This document shows, in pieces, positions 8,002 through 16,814 of a stretch of 55,477 bases of DNA. Location: NCBI GenBank assembly GCA_015064785.1, contig SVRM01000009.1:1-55477 (forward strand). The letters run 5' to 3'. Every line of letters begins with the position of its first letter. Position 1 is the first letter of the stretch. The notes under the pieces were generated by a model, which was given only the letters and a program-made list of their open reading frames with translations, was not told the origin of the DNA and ran no database searches. The stretch comes from Oscillospiraceae bacterium. Its GTDB lineage: Bacteria; Bacillota; Clostridia; Oscillospirales; CAG-272. Both the position numbers and the translations under genes were made by a program.

Positions 8002-8835
8002 TTATAAGTTCAGATCGATATAAACAGGTGCGTGATCGGACAGGTACACATAATCCTCGGCACAATAACGGTCAAAACGGCGAACAGCGCCTTCGGGTAT
8101 ATCACGGACAAGAATGTGATCGAGTGCGTTTTCAAACGGCTCATCCTGCCAGACACCGGGCTTTCCGCCGCATCCGTTGAAGCCTTTGCCCTCATGACGG
8201 TATTCAACTGCGGCATCGTGTGCGTGCTGCCAGCCGGCCTCGTCGATGGCATAACGAAGCGCCTGTGCATGATAACCGGCGTTCAGATCACCGACAAGGA
8301 CAGCGGGACAGCCGCCGTACTTTTTCTGATATTCTGCAATCCGGTCAGATGCCATGGTGATCTGGAGTCTGCGTACCTCGGCTGAACCGGGCTGTACTTG
8401 GGAAGACATCCACCACAGATGCGTCGTCGCAAAGACGAACACGCGACCGTCCTCCTTTGTACGGAAAACGCCAATGTTGCAGGATTTCGATTTCACGTCA
8501 TTGAAGCTGCCCTCATATCCGTGAACATGTTCCGGATAAAGAAGGTAATCCGCATCAATCAGCTCGAGCTTATCCGCACGGTAAACAATGGGTGTCATAT
8601 TGCCCCAGATCATGGTATACGGCAGCCCCAGCTCCATGCAGTACAGCTTCAGATAATACTGCATATGCATATTGACCTCCTGTCCGCCGAGAATATCGGG
8701 CAGAAGCGCGCCAAGAATCTTGACATGTCCTTTCATACGGACAGCGGCAGAACAGTCCAGTCCCAACGCCTCCCATGCGGGAAGATTTTGCGTACAGTTC
8801 CATTGGTTCTGGCTCATCAAACGAATTGATGCCAT
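8002..8835 (-). CDS. Endonuclease/exonuclease/phosphatase (EEP) family hydrolase
   Basis: 277 residues, a single EEP fold. Metal and catalytic residues are in place: Asn in LMSQNQW (about 10), Glu in LGGQEV (53), His in ATTHLWW (about 138), Asp and Asn in VGDLNA (about 182-186), and SDHAPV (about 267-272) at the end. EEP proteins cut phosphodiesters in nucleic acids, lipids or nucleotides; the substrate is not clear here. ATG 8835 is preceded by GGAGG 7 bases away. It follows the flavoprotein gene by 14 bases and must share its transcript. Confidence 0.88.
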   Translation of the reverse strand: MASIRLMSQNQWNCTQNLPAWEALGLDCSAAVRMKGHVKILGALLPDILGGQEVNMHMQYYLKLYCMELGLPYTMIWGNMTPIVYRADKLELIDADYLLYPEHVHGYEGSFNDVKSKSCNIGVFRTKEDGRVFVFATTHLWWMSSQVQPGSAEVRRLQITMASDRIAEYQKKYGGCPAVLVGDLNAGYHAQALRYAIDEAGWQHAHDAAVEYRHEGKGFNGCGGKPGVWQDEPFENALDHILVRDIPEGAVRRFDRYCAEDYVYLSDHAPVYIDLNL

Positions 8836-8849
8836 GATGAATCCTCCGT

Positions 8850-10610
8850 TTATTTGATTTCAAAAGAGAACAGGCGGATCTCGCTGCCTCCGGCGTGGAC
8901 AGCGGTACCGCAGAAGCGGATGGCTGTGACTGTGGTTCCAACCGGAATTGTGACGAGACGGCGCAGGTTGTTGTCATCTGCTCCGAGACAAATCACTGAA
9001 CCGTCAGCACAAACGGCATCCACGGTATAGGACTTGCACAGCGTTGTCGGCAGGTGCATCACAGGGGAATCCGGCAAAAGGTTTGCGCGCATGGTATGAT
9101 TGCGTTCACAGTCGTCGCCCGGAAGTGTCACGCGGTTAAGATCGGAGTCAAAGATGATGCGGACTTCCTCTGCATGGACAGGTACATCAAACCGATACTC
9201 GACAACATCACCGGGTGCGCAGATAAACAGATTATCGCGGTCGCAGCCGTCGCGCAGAACGCTGGAAGCGCTGCATTCGGTACCATTGACGGTCAATGCT
9301 GCACTGGCACTGAGCGCGGCAGGAGTACGCGGATGATGAGGCAGAAGCATATCATCCCAGAGCAGTGTGTCCTGAAGCTCGGTGAGATGCTCGGTGTAAA
9401 CGCCGTGCGGTGTGGTGCCATGTTTGACCGCGATTGCCGCCGCTGTACCGGCAGCCTGACCAAGCAGGGCGCAGGTTGCCATAACGCGGGAGGAAGACAT
9501 AGCGGCATGCGTCATGGAAATGTTGCGTCCGGCAAAGTACAGATTCTCAATGTTTTCGGAATACAGGACACGGTAGGGAATGGCGTATGGCGAGGGGGTC
9601 AGATACGATGTATTCGGATGACCGTCGTAGTAGAAGCCGGCCGGATCATGGTCGTCCAGCGGCCAGCCGCCGAAGGCAACAACGTCCTCAAAATGGCGGT
9701 CGGAGGTGATGTCGTTCTGTGTCATCAGATACGGACCGATCATACGGCGGGATTCACGTTTTCCGGGCAGGAATCCAAGGAAATCAAGCTGCCACAGATC
9801 GGCATCCTGATACTTCCCGGAGTTCTTGATGTAGTCCCACATGCCGTAAGCCAGTGCAACCAGCTCGTCACGAACGACCTCTGTATCGGCAATCGAGTCA
9901 CCGAATCCGCCGAGCTCCAGATACCAGAAGTTTTCAGAAGAACTCTGCATATTCGGACGGCGGTATCTGACATCCTCCTCCGTCAGCTTCTTTGCAAAGG
10001 CAGGCGGGGTGAATGCAACCGGCTCTGTTCCTTTGTGTGCCTGAATCAGGCAGGACATGCCCATCGTCTTCTTATCCTCGACCTCGACAGAGATGTTTTC
10101 GCCGAATTCCGAAGCAGCTTCGCGTCCGACACGGTAATGAGCGCCGGTCAAAGGTGCAAGAATGCTGTCGCCGGAGCAGTCGGCAAAGAGTTTTGCTTCG
10201 ACACGGCAGAACGCCTGCGTTGTCATCTGCCAGCCAGTCACTGCGGCGATGTGATTGTCGGCATCCATTTCCGCATCCATACAGGAGCAGTTCAGCAGCA
10301 GTGTGATGTTTTTCTCACGTTTCACTGCATCCCACAGGACCGAATCCCAGATCGGGTAAATCTTGTGCGGATTGCGCCAGAGGTTTTCCAGGGCAAATTC
10401 TTCAAGGATACCGGTCTCCCGGTTGTTTTCTCCGCGTGCACCGCAGACCCACATACGGATTTCGCTGGATGCATTGCCGCCAAGAACGGGGCGTTCCTGC
10501 ATCAGAACGACCTTGGCGCCGTGACGTGCCGCTGCAATCGCCGCACACATACCGGCAAGTCCTCCGCCGACAACGCAGAGATCGGCGTTATATTGTAAAG
10601 TTTTCAGCAT
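8850..10610 (-). CDS. FAD-dependent oxidoreductase (FAD_oxidored type) with extra C-terminal domain
   Basis: 586 residues. Domain one starts with DLCVVGGGLAGMCAAIAAAR (10-29; GGGLAG at 15-20) and the VVLMQERPVLGGNASSEI block, typical of the FAD_oxidored group found in glycan loci. GVLY-type late FAD motif: YFAGRNISMTHAAMSSSRVM near residue 380. The last ~130 residues (from about 455) are beta-rich and may be a sugar-binding sandwich. Such proteins are thought to oxidise sugars or related compounds, but no substrate is known for most. ATG 10610 has AGGAG 7 bases upstream. First gene of a two-gene operon driven by a perfect promoter at 10644-10672. Confidence 0.85.
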   Translation of the reverse strand: MLKTLQYNADLCVVGGGLAGMCAAIAAARHGAKVVLMQERPVLGGNASSEIRMWVCGARGENNRETGILEEFALENLWRNPHKIYPIWDSVLWDAVKREKNITLLLNCSCMDAEMDADNHIAAVTGWQMTTQAFCRVEAKLFADCSGDSILAPLTGAHYRVGREAASEFGENISVEVEDKKTMGMSCLIQAHKGTEPVAFTPPAFAKKLTEEDVRYRRPNMQSSSENFWYLELGGFGDSIADTEVVRDELVALAYGMWDYIKNSGKYQDADLWQLDFLGFLPGKRESRRMIGPYLMTQNDITSDRHFEDVVAFGGWPLDDHDPAGFYYDGHPNTSYLTPSPYAIPYRVLYSENIENLYFAGRNISMTHAAMSSSRVMATCALLGQAAGTAAAIAVKHGTTPHGVYTEHLTELQDTLLWDDMLLPHHPRTPAALSASAALTVNGTECSASSVLRDGCDRDNLFICAPGDVVEYRFDVPVHAEEVRIIFDSDLNRVTLPGDDCERNHTMRANLLPDSPVMHLPTTLCKSYTVDAVCADGSVICLGADDNNLRRLVTIPVGTTVTAIRFCGTAVHAGGSEIRLFSFEIK

Positions 10611-10643
10611 GTTTGTTCTCCTTTAACAAAAATTACTGTTTTC

Positions 10644-10672
10644 ATTATAGCACGAAAATAAAATGCTGTCAA
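10644..10672 (-). promoter_or_regulatory. Consensus sigma-A promoter of the FAD_oxidored-EEP operon
   Basis: Minus strand: TTGACA (10672-10667), 17-base spacer ending in TGC, TATAAT (10649-10644). Both hexamers perfect. Confidence 0.9.
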
Positions 10673-10752
10673 TTCTTTTTTTACGACCTTTGAAAATCTG
10701 CCCAAATACAGCGGATTTCTGCTGATTTGTCTGAAGAATTTACATTTTTCTA

Positions 10753-10781
10753 TTGATTGCACACGAATTTTGTGGTATACT
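10753..10781 (+). promoter_or_regulatory. Sigma-A promoter of the small membrane protein gene
   Basis: TTGATT (10753-10758), 17-base spacer ending in TGG, TATACT (10776-10781). Confidence 0.7.
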
Positions 10782-10812
10782 GATAAAAATCATGATAAAG
10801 GAGCTTCCGATT

Positions 10813-11082
10813 ATGAATGTCATCCGTATGCTCGGCTGGGATACGTATCAGATCACCGCTGTTATTCTTTGGATCATCGCCGCTGTAACCGCAATCTTTC
10901 CCATCTGGTACTGGAAAAAGAATATCGCCTGGAAAAAGGATAAGGGCGAAAAAACCACGTTTTTTGAAATCTGGCGTCCGACATCACTGTTCGGAACAAT
11001 CCTGTTTATTCTGCTCGGTCTCGGATTTTGGTTTTTACAGGATGTTCTTCTTGCCGGTCAGATGGCAGCAGCCGGTATGTAA
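10813..11082 (+). CDS. Small membrane protein of unknown function
   Basis: 89 residues. Two membrane segments flank a short cytoplasmic loop rich in Lys: about residues 14-36, then KKNIAWKKDKGEKTTFFEIW, then about 61-84. I recognise no family. ATG 10813 is about 10 bases after AAGGAG; an in-frame ATG-like start further upstream would fall inside the promoter. It has its own promoter and is followed by the separate fba promoter, so it is probably a single-gene unit. Confidence 0.75.
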   Translation: MNVIRMLGWDTYQITAVILWIIAAVTAIFPIWYWKKNIAWKKDKGEKTTFFEIWRPTSLFGTILFILLGLGFWFLQDVLLAGQMAAAGM

Positions 11083-11157
11083 TTGATAGCATTGGCGGAC
11101 ATGACAATTTTTTGTCAAAAAATATATGAATAAATCTTGAATATTTTACCAAAACCA

Positions 11158-11186
11158 TTGCGAAAATATGTAAAATGCGGTATAAT
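11158..11186 (+). promoter_or_regulatory. Sigma-A promoter of the aldolase gene
   Basis: TTGCGA (11158-11163), 17-base spacer, TATAAT (11181-11186), about 45 bases before the start codon. The codon use of the gene itself suggests high expression. Confidence 0.75.
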
Positions 11187-11231
11187 ATATAAAGTCAGAA
11201 CAAAAATAAAACCTTTTGGGAGGATATAACA

Positions 11232-12095
11232 ATGTTAGTTTCTGCAAAGGAAATGCTTAACAAGGCGAAGGCCGGTCATTATGCTGTCGGTCAGTTCAAC
11301 ATCAACAACCTCGAGTGGACCAAGGCGATCCTGCTCACCGCACAGGAATGCAACTCTCCTGTCATCCTCGGTGTATCTGAGGGTGCCGGCAAGTACATGT
11401 GCGGCTACAAGACCATCGTCGGCATGGTCAACGGTATGATCGAAGAACTCGGCATCACCGTTCCGGTTGCACTGCATCTCGACCATGGCTCCTATGAAGG
11501 CGCTATGAAGTGCATCAAGGCAGGCTTCTCCTCTGTTATGTTCGACGGTTCTCACTATCCGATCGAAGAAAACATCGCAAAGACCACGGAACTGGTCAAG
11601 CTCACCAATGAACTCGGTCTCTCCCTGGAAGCTGAAGTCGGCGCCATCGGCGGCGAAGAAGACGGCGTTGTCGGCACCGGCGAGTGTGCTGATCCCAACG
11701 AATGCAAGATGATCGCTGATCTCGGCGTTACCATGCTTGCAGCAGGTATCGGCAACATCCACGGCAAGTATCCCGCAAACTGGGCAGGTCTGTCCTTTGA
11801 AACCCTTGCGGCTGTTTCCGAAAAGACCGGCGATATGCCCCTCGTTCTCCACGGCGGTACCGGTATCCCCGCAGACATGATCAAGAAGGCAATTTCTCTC
11901 GGCGTTTCCAAGATCAACGTCAACACCGAATGCCAGCTCGCATTCCAGGAAGCAACCAGAAAGTATATCGAAGCAGGCAAGGACCTCGAAGGTAAGGGCT
12001 TCGACCCCAGAAAGCTTCTCGCTCCCGGCTTTGAAGCAATCAAGGCAACGGTCAAGGAAAAGATGGAACTGTTCGGTTCTGTCGGTATGGCATAA
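11232..12095 (+). CDS. fba: Class II fructose-bisphosphate aldolase
   Basis: 287 residues, normal for the short class II type. It interconverts fructose 1,6-bisphosphate with dihydroxyacetone phosphate and glyceraldehyde 3-phosphate in glycolysis. LHLDHG (81-86) holds the catalytic Asp84 and zinc ligand His85; EAEVGAIGG (about 133-141) holds a Glu ligand; GNIHGKY and LVLHGGTGIP carry the other zinc-binding His residues and the phosphate loop. GGGAGGA lies 8 bases before ATG 11232. Stands alone between its promoter and a perfect terminator. Tagatose- or related aldolase activity cannot be excluded from sequence. Confidence 0.96.
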   Translation: MLVSAKEMLNKAKAGHYAVGQFNINNLEWTKAILLTAQECNSPVILGVSEGAGKYMCGYKTIVGMVNGMIEELGITVPVALHLDHGSYEGAMKCIKAGFSSVMFDGSHYPIEENIAKTTELVKLTNELGLSLEAEVGAIGGEEDGVVGTGECADPNECKMIADLGVTMLAAGIGNIHGKYPANWAGLSFETLAAVSEKTGDMPLVLHGGTGIPADMIKKAISLGVSKINVNTECQLAFQEATRKYIEAGKDLEGKGFDPRKLLAPGFEAIKATVKEKMELFGSVGMA

Positions 12096-12112
12096 GAAAA
12101 CGATGTAAACCT

Positions 12113-12145
12113 AAAAAATGCAGGAGTTTTACTCCTGCATTTTTT
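12113..12145. terminator. Strong bidirectional terminator after fba
   Basis: AAAAAATGCAGGAGT (from 12113) pairs perfectly with ACTCCTGCATTTTTT (to 12145) around four T bases. It serves fba and the convergent Gfo/Idh/MocA gene. Confidence 0.93.
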
Positions 12146-12213
12146 GTCGTTAAATATCATCCGCATTCCCGGCTGGGATAACAACTGGGAACGGGCGGGT
12201 ATTGTAAGTACGA

Positions 12214-13260
12214 TCAGATCTTAACTTCTTCGTGCTTTTCAGCGGAAGCGTAGATACCGTCGAGCATTCTCTGAACGGTGACAGCGTCTTCGATGGGGGA
12301 GATCGGGGTCTTGCCGGTATTCAGGCAGTCGATGAAGTGACGGATTTCTTCAACAAAGTAGTTGACACCGACAACCTCGGGCTTTTCGGTGGAGAGGTAA
12401 CCCTCTTCATCTTCGCCGTAGATGGTCAGCGGTTCAAAGGTACAGCCTGCCTTGGAGCCGTAGATGGTTGTGGTAGCGGATTCGTTGCCGTTGATTGCCC
12501 ATGCGATTTCAGCAACCATGGATTTGCCGTCTTCAAAGCGGAAGAAGACAGATGCCGAGTCTTCGGTGTTGAAAACGCCGTTGCCCTGACCGAACGGCTG
12601 CCATCTGCCGACACCCTTGGTCTGATAGTCGCCGATGCGGTAGGAGGTTTCAGCGGAAACGGAAACAGGTTTCGGTCTGCCCATCAAGTACCATGTACGG
12701 TCGATGGCATGGACACCGATGTCGAGGACGGGACCGCCGCCTGCGAGTTCCTTATCGGTGAACCAACCGCCGGGCGTACCGCGGCGACGGACGTAGGAAC
12801 ACTTTGCGTAGTAGATATCGCCGAACTTACCTGCATCGCGCAGTTCAACGAACTTCTGCTGTTCCGCACCGTAACGGGTAACGACAGCGAGCATGAACTG
12901 AACGCCTGCTTCCTTGACAGCAGCTTCGATTGCAAGCCCCTGTTCGAGCGTTGCAGCGAGCGGCTTTTCGCAGAGGATGTTCTTGCCTGCCTTTGCAGCA
13001 GCAATGGCTACCGGAGCGTGTGCTGCGGTCCAGGTACAAACGTCGATGTAGTCAACATCGGGCTCACCTGCGATCAGTTCTTCAACGGATGCGTAGTAGT
13101 GCGGGATACCGAACTTTTCAGCCGCGTCCTTTGCACGATCCGGAACGATGTCCGCGATTGCAACGACTTCAACGATATCGATCAGATTCGCATAAGCGGG
13201 GAGGTGTGCGCTGGTTGCGATGTTACCAGCACCGATAATACCGACTTTTAACTTTGCCAT
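12214..13260 (-). CDS. Gfo/Idh/MocA family oxidoreductase (second of three)
   Basis: 348 residues. Rossmann start KVGIIGAGNIATSAHLPAYA (5-24), CEKPLAATLEQG (about 96-107) with the family's EKP Lys, and GGGPVLDIGVHAIDRTWYL for the substrate site. Close in layout to the protein at 3347-4423, including the RRRGTPGGWF loop. Probably an NAD-dependent sugar dehydrogenase or epimerase. ATG 13260 follows AAAGGAG by about 8 bases. It lies 104 bases after the GH3 gene on the same strand but has its own promoter, so its level can differ from that of the glycosidase. Confidence 0.93.
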   Translation of the reverse strand: MAKLKVGIIGAGNIATSAHLPAYANLIDIVEVVAIADIVPDRAKDAAEKFGIPHYYASVEELIAGEPDVDYIDVCTWTAAHAPVAIAAAKAGKNILCEKPLAATLEQGLAIEAAVKEAGVQFMLAVVTRYGAEQQKFVELRDAGKFGDIYYAKCSYVRRRGTPGGWFTDKELAGGGPVLDIGVHAIDRTWYLMGRPKPVSVSAETSYRIGDYQTKGVGRWQPFGQGNGVFNTEDSASVFFRFEDGKSMVAEIAWAINGNESATTTIYGSKAGCTFEPLTIYGEDEEGYLSTEKPEVVGVNYFVEEIRHFIDCLNTGKTPISPIEDAVTVQRMLDGIYASAEKHEEVKI

Positions 13261-13330
13261 GATGAAAATCTCCTTTGTAATGTAATCTATTTTGCACGGC
13301 TATTGTTTTGCCGCACATGATATCAATGGT

Positions 13331-13359
13331 ATTGTAACACAACTTTTCTGCGTTGTCAA
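13331..13359 (-). promoter_or_regulatory. Sigma-A promoter of the second Gfo/Idh/MocA gene
   Basis: Minus strand: TTGACA (13359-13354), 17-base spacer ending in TGT, TACAAT (13336-13331). It fits just between the GH3 stop codon and the oxidoreductase start. Confidence 0.8.
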
Positions 13360-13364
13360 GCCTT

Positions 13365-15449
13365 TTATCGGGTGATCTCAACAGAAAGACATGCGGTGCC
13401 GGTCAGATCACAGCTTTTTTTGTCAGGCTGATGGGTTCCGGCATACAGGGTGTAGTGTGTTCCGCGGACCGCTCGGATGCCGTTGTCATCCACGGAGGTG
13501 AATGCACGCTCGTCAATGCGAATATTGACAGTCTTGGTCTGTCCGGCAGCAAGGGAAATACGTTCAAAACCGCAGAGGGCATAGAACGGAACAGCGCAGT
13601 CTGCATCATCGTGCAGATACAGCTGAATGACATCATCGACGCGCTCTGATCCGGTGTTGGCGGCAGTAACGGAAGCAATGCCGTTTTCATAGGTCAGTTC
13701 TTTGATTTCTGTTGTTCCGTAGGTCAGACCGTATCCGAACGGATAGAGAATGTTATCCTGCGTATAACGGTATGTGCGGTTTTTCATCGAATAATCGGTG
13801 AAATCGGGGAGCTTGTCCGTATCCTCATAGAAGGTGACAGGCAGCTTTCCGGACGGTGCGAAATCGCCAAAGAGAATCGATGCCGCAGCTTCACCGCCCA
13901 TCTGACCGGGATACCAGACGTGAAGCAGAGCGTCGCATGCAACCTCACAGTTCATTGCACTGCCTGCGGCACAGAGGACAATCAGCGGCTTTCCGGTCTT
14001 TTCCAGTGCTTTGAGAAGGACACGCTGAGATTCGGGCAGACGCAGATCACGCTTGTCGCCGGCTGCATATTCATTGGACGCATCTCCGGCTTCACCTTCA
14101 ATGGAAGGATCCAGACCGACACAGGCGATGACAATATCCGCGTGTTCCGCACAGTCAAGCGCTTCGGCGATGCGATCATGGTCAAAGTCCGGATTGCAGT
14201 TTTCAGAGCGGAACCGGTACAGATGCGAACCGGGTGCATAAAGAACACGACCGGCAAAGCGATCCTGAATGCCTTCAAGAAGCGTAATATAACGGTCGGC
14301 AGTACCCATGTAGTTGCCTTCAAGAACCGTTCTGCTGTTGGCATTGGGTCCGACCACGGCGATGGTGGAAATTCTCTCCTCATCCAGCGGAAGAATGCCG
14401 TTGTTTTTGAGCAGAACCATGGATTGGAGAGAACACAGCCAGGCAATGTCCTTGTGGTCATCGCAGGAAACGATATCGTAAGAAATATCATCAAACTCAG
14501 TTTTTCCGGAGAACAGACCGAGCCGGATACGGGTGCGCATGGCACGAACACAGGCGGAGCGGATGTCATCTTCCGAGACAAGCCCTTCCTCATATGCGGT
14601 CATGATGGATGCATAACAGCCGCCGCAGTTGATATCGCAGCCGTTCTTCAATGCAAGTGCTGCAGAGTCAACTGCATTTGCCGTGATGTGGTGGAACTGA
14701 TGGAAATCGGAAATGGCGCCGCAGTCGGAGACAAAATATCCGTCAAAGCCCCAGGAACGGAGCTTCTCCTGTAAAAAGGGACTCGCGCAGGACGGTTCAC
14801 CGTTGATGGCGTTATATGCACCCATGATGCCCTCAACGTGCGCTTCCTTTACCAAAGATTCAAAGGCAGGCAGGTAGGTTTCCTCAATGTCCTTTGCCGA
14901 TGCCTCTGCATTGAAGCCGTGACGAATGCTTTCCGGACCGGAGTGAACAGCGATGTGCTTAGCACAGGCAGCCGCACGCATGACAGGTCCATCACCCTGC
15001 AGACCGCGTACATAGGCTTTGCCGCATTCTGCTGTCAGATACGGATCCTCGCCGTAGGTTTCATGACCACGTCCCCATCTGGGATCACGGAAAATATTGA
15101 TGTTGGGTGACCAGAAGGTCAGCCCTTTATAAATACCGCGATCACCGCGGCGGAAGGTACCGTTGTACTTTGCGCGGGCTTCCGTAGAAACGATTTCGCC
15201 GACGCGATACAGCGTTGCGGTATCAAACATGGCAGCAAGACCGATGGCTTGCGGGAACATGGTTGCAGTACCGGCACGGGCAACACCGTGCAGCGCTTCA
15301 TTCCACCAGTTGTATGCCGGAATACCGAGGCGTTCAATCGCGGGGGCATCGTAACGGAGCTGACTTGCAGCTTCCTCCACGGTCATCTCAGAAACGAGAG
15401 CCAGTGCACGTTCTTCGGCTGTGAGGGTGACATCTTCGTAAATTTTCAT
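13365..15449 (-). CDS. Glycoside hydrolase family 3, xylosidase/glucosidase type
   Basis: 694 residues: an N-terminal barrel (to about 310), the alpha/beta sandwich (about 340-560) and a C-terminal fibronectin-III-like domain (about 600-690). NWWNEALHGVAR (47-58) is typical of the beta-xylosidase branch; AKHIAVHSGPES (163-174) binds sugar; Asp242 in FVSDCGAI is the nucleophile. The block YPFGYGLTYG near 590 is a family hallmark. No signal peptide, so it should act on imported oligosaccharides in the cytoplasm. ATG 15449 has AAAGGAT about 8 bases before it. Likely the last gene of the MATE-yfcE-isomerase-GH3 unit. Exact sugar uncertain. Confidence 0.93.
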   Translation of the reverse strand: MKIYEDVTLTAEERALALVSEMTVEEAASQLRYDAPAIERLGIPAYNWWNEALHGVARAGTATMFPQAIGLAAMFDTATLYRVGEIVSTEARAKYNGTFRRGDRGIYKGLTFWSPNINIFRDPRWGRGHETYGEDPYLTAECGKAYVRGLQGDGPVMRAAACAKHIAVHSGPESIRHGFNAEASAKDIEETYLPAFESLVKEAHVEGIMGAYNAINGEPSCASPFLQEKLRSWGFDGYFVSDCGAISDFHQFHHITANAVDSAALALKNGCDINCGGCYASIMTAYEEGLVSEDDIRSACVRAMRTRIRLGLFSGKTEFDDISYDIVSCDDHKDIAWLCSLQSMVLLKNNGILPLDEERISTIAVVGPNANSRTVLEGNYMGTADRYITLLEGIQDRFAGRVLYAPGSHLYRFRSENCNPDFDHDRIAEALDCAEHADIVIACVGLDPSIEGEAGDASNEYAAGDKRDLRLPESQRVLLKALEKTGKPLIVLCAAGSAMNCEVACDALLHVWYPGQMGGEAAASILFGDFAPSGKLPVTFYEDTDKLPDFTDYSMKNRTYRYTQDNILYPFGYGLTYGTTEIKELTYENGIASVTAANTGSERVDDVIQLYLHDDADCAVPFYALCGFERISLAAGQTKTVNIRIDERAFTSVDDNGIRAVRGTHYTLYAGTHQPDKKSCDLTGTACLSVEITR

Positions 15450-15480
15450 AATTTCGTATCCTTTTTCTGTGAGATTGCGA

Positions 15481-16167
15481 TCAAATTACAAATTTCTCGT
15501 ATTCGTTTGCAAGAATGTAGCGCGGAGCTTCGTCTTCTTCAACGCCGCAGAAGCGTGCGGTCGGCGCATAAAAGCGATTGTCGGTTTTATCGTCGTTTAT
15601 GGAGGAAACCTCGCCGGCGATCAGCATTCCGGTACCTTCTTTTGCAAAAATCCGGTGATACAGACCCGGTGTCAGGGTAATGGAATTGCCTGTGGTGATT
15701 TCCATGACAGTACCTGCGGGTACGACATTTTTGATGCCGTCAGTGTAGACAACGACATCCGAAGTCCGGTCAAGATCGCCGTCCGGTGTGGAATTATAGA
15801 CTTCGATACACATAACGCCGCCGGCACGGTTGATGATGTCCTCTGTCTTTTTGAAATGGAAATGAAGCGGAATTGCCTGAGAGGGGGTGTCATTGAAAAT
15901 CAGGTATTTTTCCGCATAGGGAACACCGGCACCGTCGATGGAACCGTTGCGGACAGTGAAAAGTACGCATCCCTGATGTGCGAAGTCATCGGTATCAAAG
16001 TCGGTAACATCCCAACCGAGCATGACAGAAAACACATTTTCACAGAGATGCTTCTTTTCTTTCCACTCATCGGGGGTGAAGCAGCCAAAGCAGGGAAGGG
16101 TGATATTCTGCTGTTTCAGTGCCGCACGGGCGGTATCAATGGCAGCATTGATTTCGGATCGTTTCAT
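15481..16167 (-). CDS. D-lyxose/D-mannose isomerase-like cupin protein
   Basis: 228 residues, the size of D-lyxose isomerases, which interconvert D-lyxose with D-xylulose and D-mannose with D-fructose. The metal site of this cupin fold is visible: HFHFKKTED (102-110: His102, His104, Glu109) and LTPGLYHRIF (165-174: His171). ATG 16167 is preferred because GAGGATA lies about 7 bases before it; a GTG at 16180-16182 would overlap that site. The gene is 31 bases ahead of GH3, suggesting that released pentose or mannose is isomerised directly. Confidence 0.82.
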   Translation of the reverse strand: MKRSEINAAIDTARAALKQQNITLPCFGCFTPDEWKEKKHLCENVFSVMLGWDVTDFDTDDFAHQGCVLFTVRNGSIDGAGVPYAEKYLIFNDTPSQAIPLHFHFKKTEDIINRAGGVMCIEVYNSTPDGDLDRTSDVVVYTDGIKNVVPAGTVMEITTGNSITLTPGLYHRIFAKEGTGMLIAGEVSSINDDKTDNRFYAPTARFCGVEEDEAPRYILANEYEKFVI

Positions 16168-16241
16168 GGGAAGTATCCTCACTTTCTGTAATTAAAATAT
16201 ATTTAATAATTTTGTCGTAATTGCTAAACGGAAATTAAAAA

Positions 16242-16784
16242 TCACAAAGTGTGTTCGGAAATAACGTTTCCGTCAAGGTCCTTCCAATAAAAGGTGCCGT
16301 CTTCCCATGTCATATAGCCGTGGACGCTGTTTTCCTTGGGAATAGAGACAGAGCCAGGATTCAGATAGAGGAATCCGCACTTGTCACGGCAGGCAGGAAT
16401 GTGAGTGTGACCGTTCATCAGAATGTCGCCGTCCCGCAGCTGCGGCGGATGATCCTCACCGAAATTGTGTCCGTGGGTAATGTAGACGCGTCTACCGCCG
16501 AGATACAGAATTGCGTAATCAGCGAGAATCGGGAACCCGAGTACCATCTGGTCGACTTCCGTGTCGCAGTTGCCGCGGACGCAGAGAAGATTGTCACAGA
16601 TGCCGTTGAGCATTGTGATGACCTCCTTGGGGGCATAGCCCTCAGGAAGATCGTTGCGCGGTCCGTGGTACAGCAGGTCGCCGAGCAGAATCAGCGTTTC
16701 GGCGCCCTCTCTTGCAAATGCGTCGAGCATTTTGCGGCAGTAGAGTGCAGAACCATGGATATCGGATGCAAACATAAGCTTCAT
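16242..16784 (-). CDS. yfcE: YfcE-type metallophosphodiesterase
   Basis: 180 residues, one calcineurin-like phosphoesterase fold. Metal ligands: ASDIHGS (6-12, Asp8 and His10), LLGDLLYHG (about 33-41), RGNCDTEVD (about 70-78), ITHGHNFG and MNGHTHIP near the end. This matches the YfcE/MJ0936 group, which cleaves phosphodiesters in vitro; the physiological substrate is unknown. ATG 16784 follows AGGAG by about 8 bases. Lies 30 bases after the MATE gene. Confidence 0.92.
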   Translation of the reverse strand: MKLMFASDIHGSALYCRKMLDAFAREGAETLILLGDLLYHGPRNDLPEGYAPKEVITMLNGICDNLLCVRGNCDTEVDQMVLGFPILADYAILYLGGRRVYITHGHNFGEDHPPQLRDGDILMNGHTHIPACRDKCGFLYLNPGSVSIPKENSVHGYMTWEDGTFYWKDLDGNVISEHTL

Positions 16785-16814
16785 AATGATTGTTCTCCTG
16801 TATAAGATCGTTGT

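Noticed and set aside
9054-10598. Open plus-strand frame of 514 codons
   Set aside because: It lies opposite the well-supported FAD_oxidored gene, has no ribosome site or known motif, and its residue pattern (many Cys, His, Arg) is that of a shadow frame.
11102-11117. TGACAA-TTTT-TTGTCA hairpin considered as terminator
   Set aside because: No G-C pairs to speak of and no T tail; at most a weak stem or a binding site before the fba promoter.
12232-13251. Open plus-strand frame of 339 codons
   Set aside because: Shadow of the second Gfo/Idh/MocA gene on the other strand.
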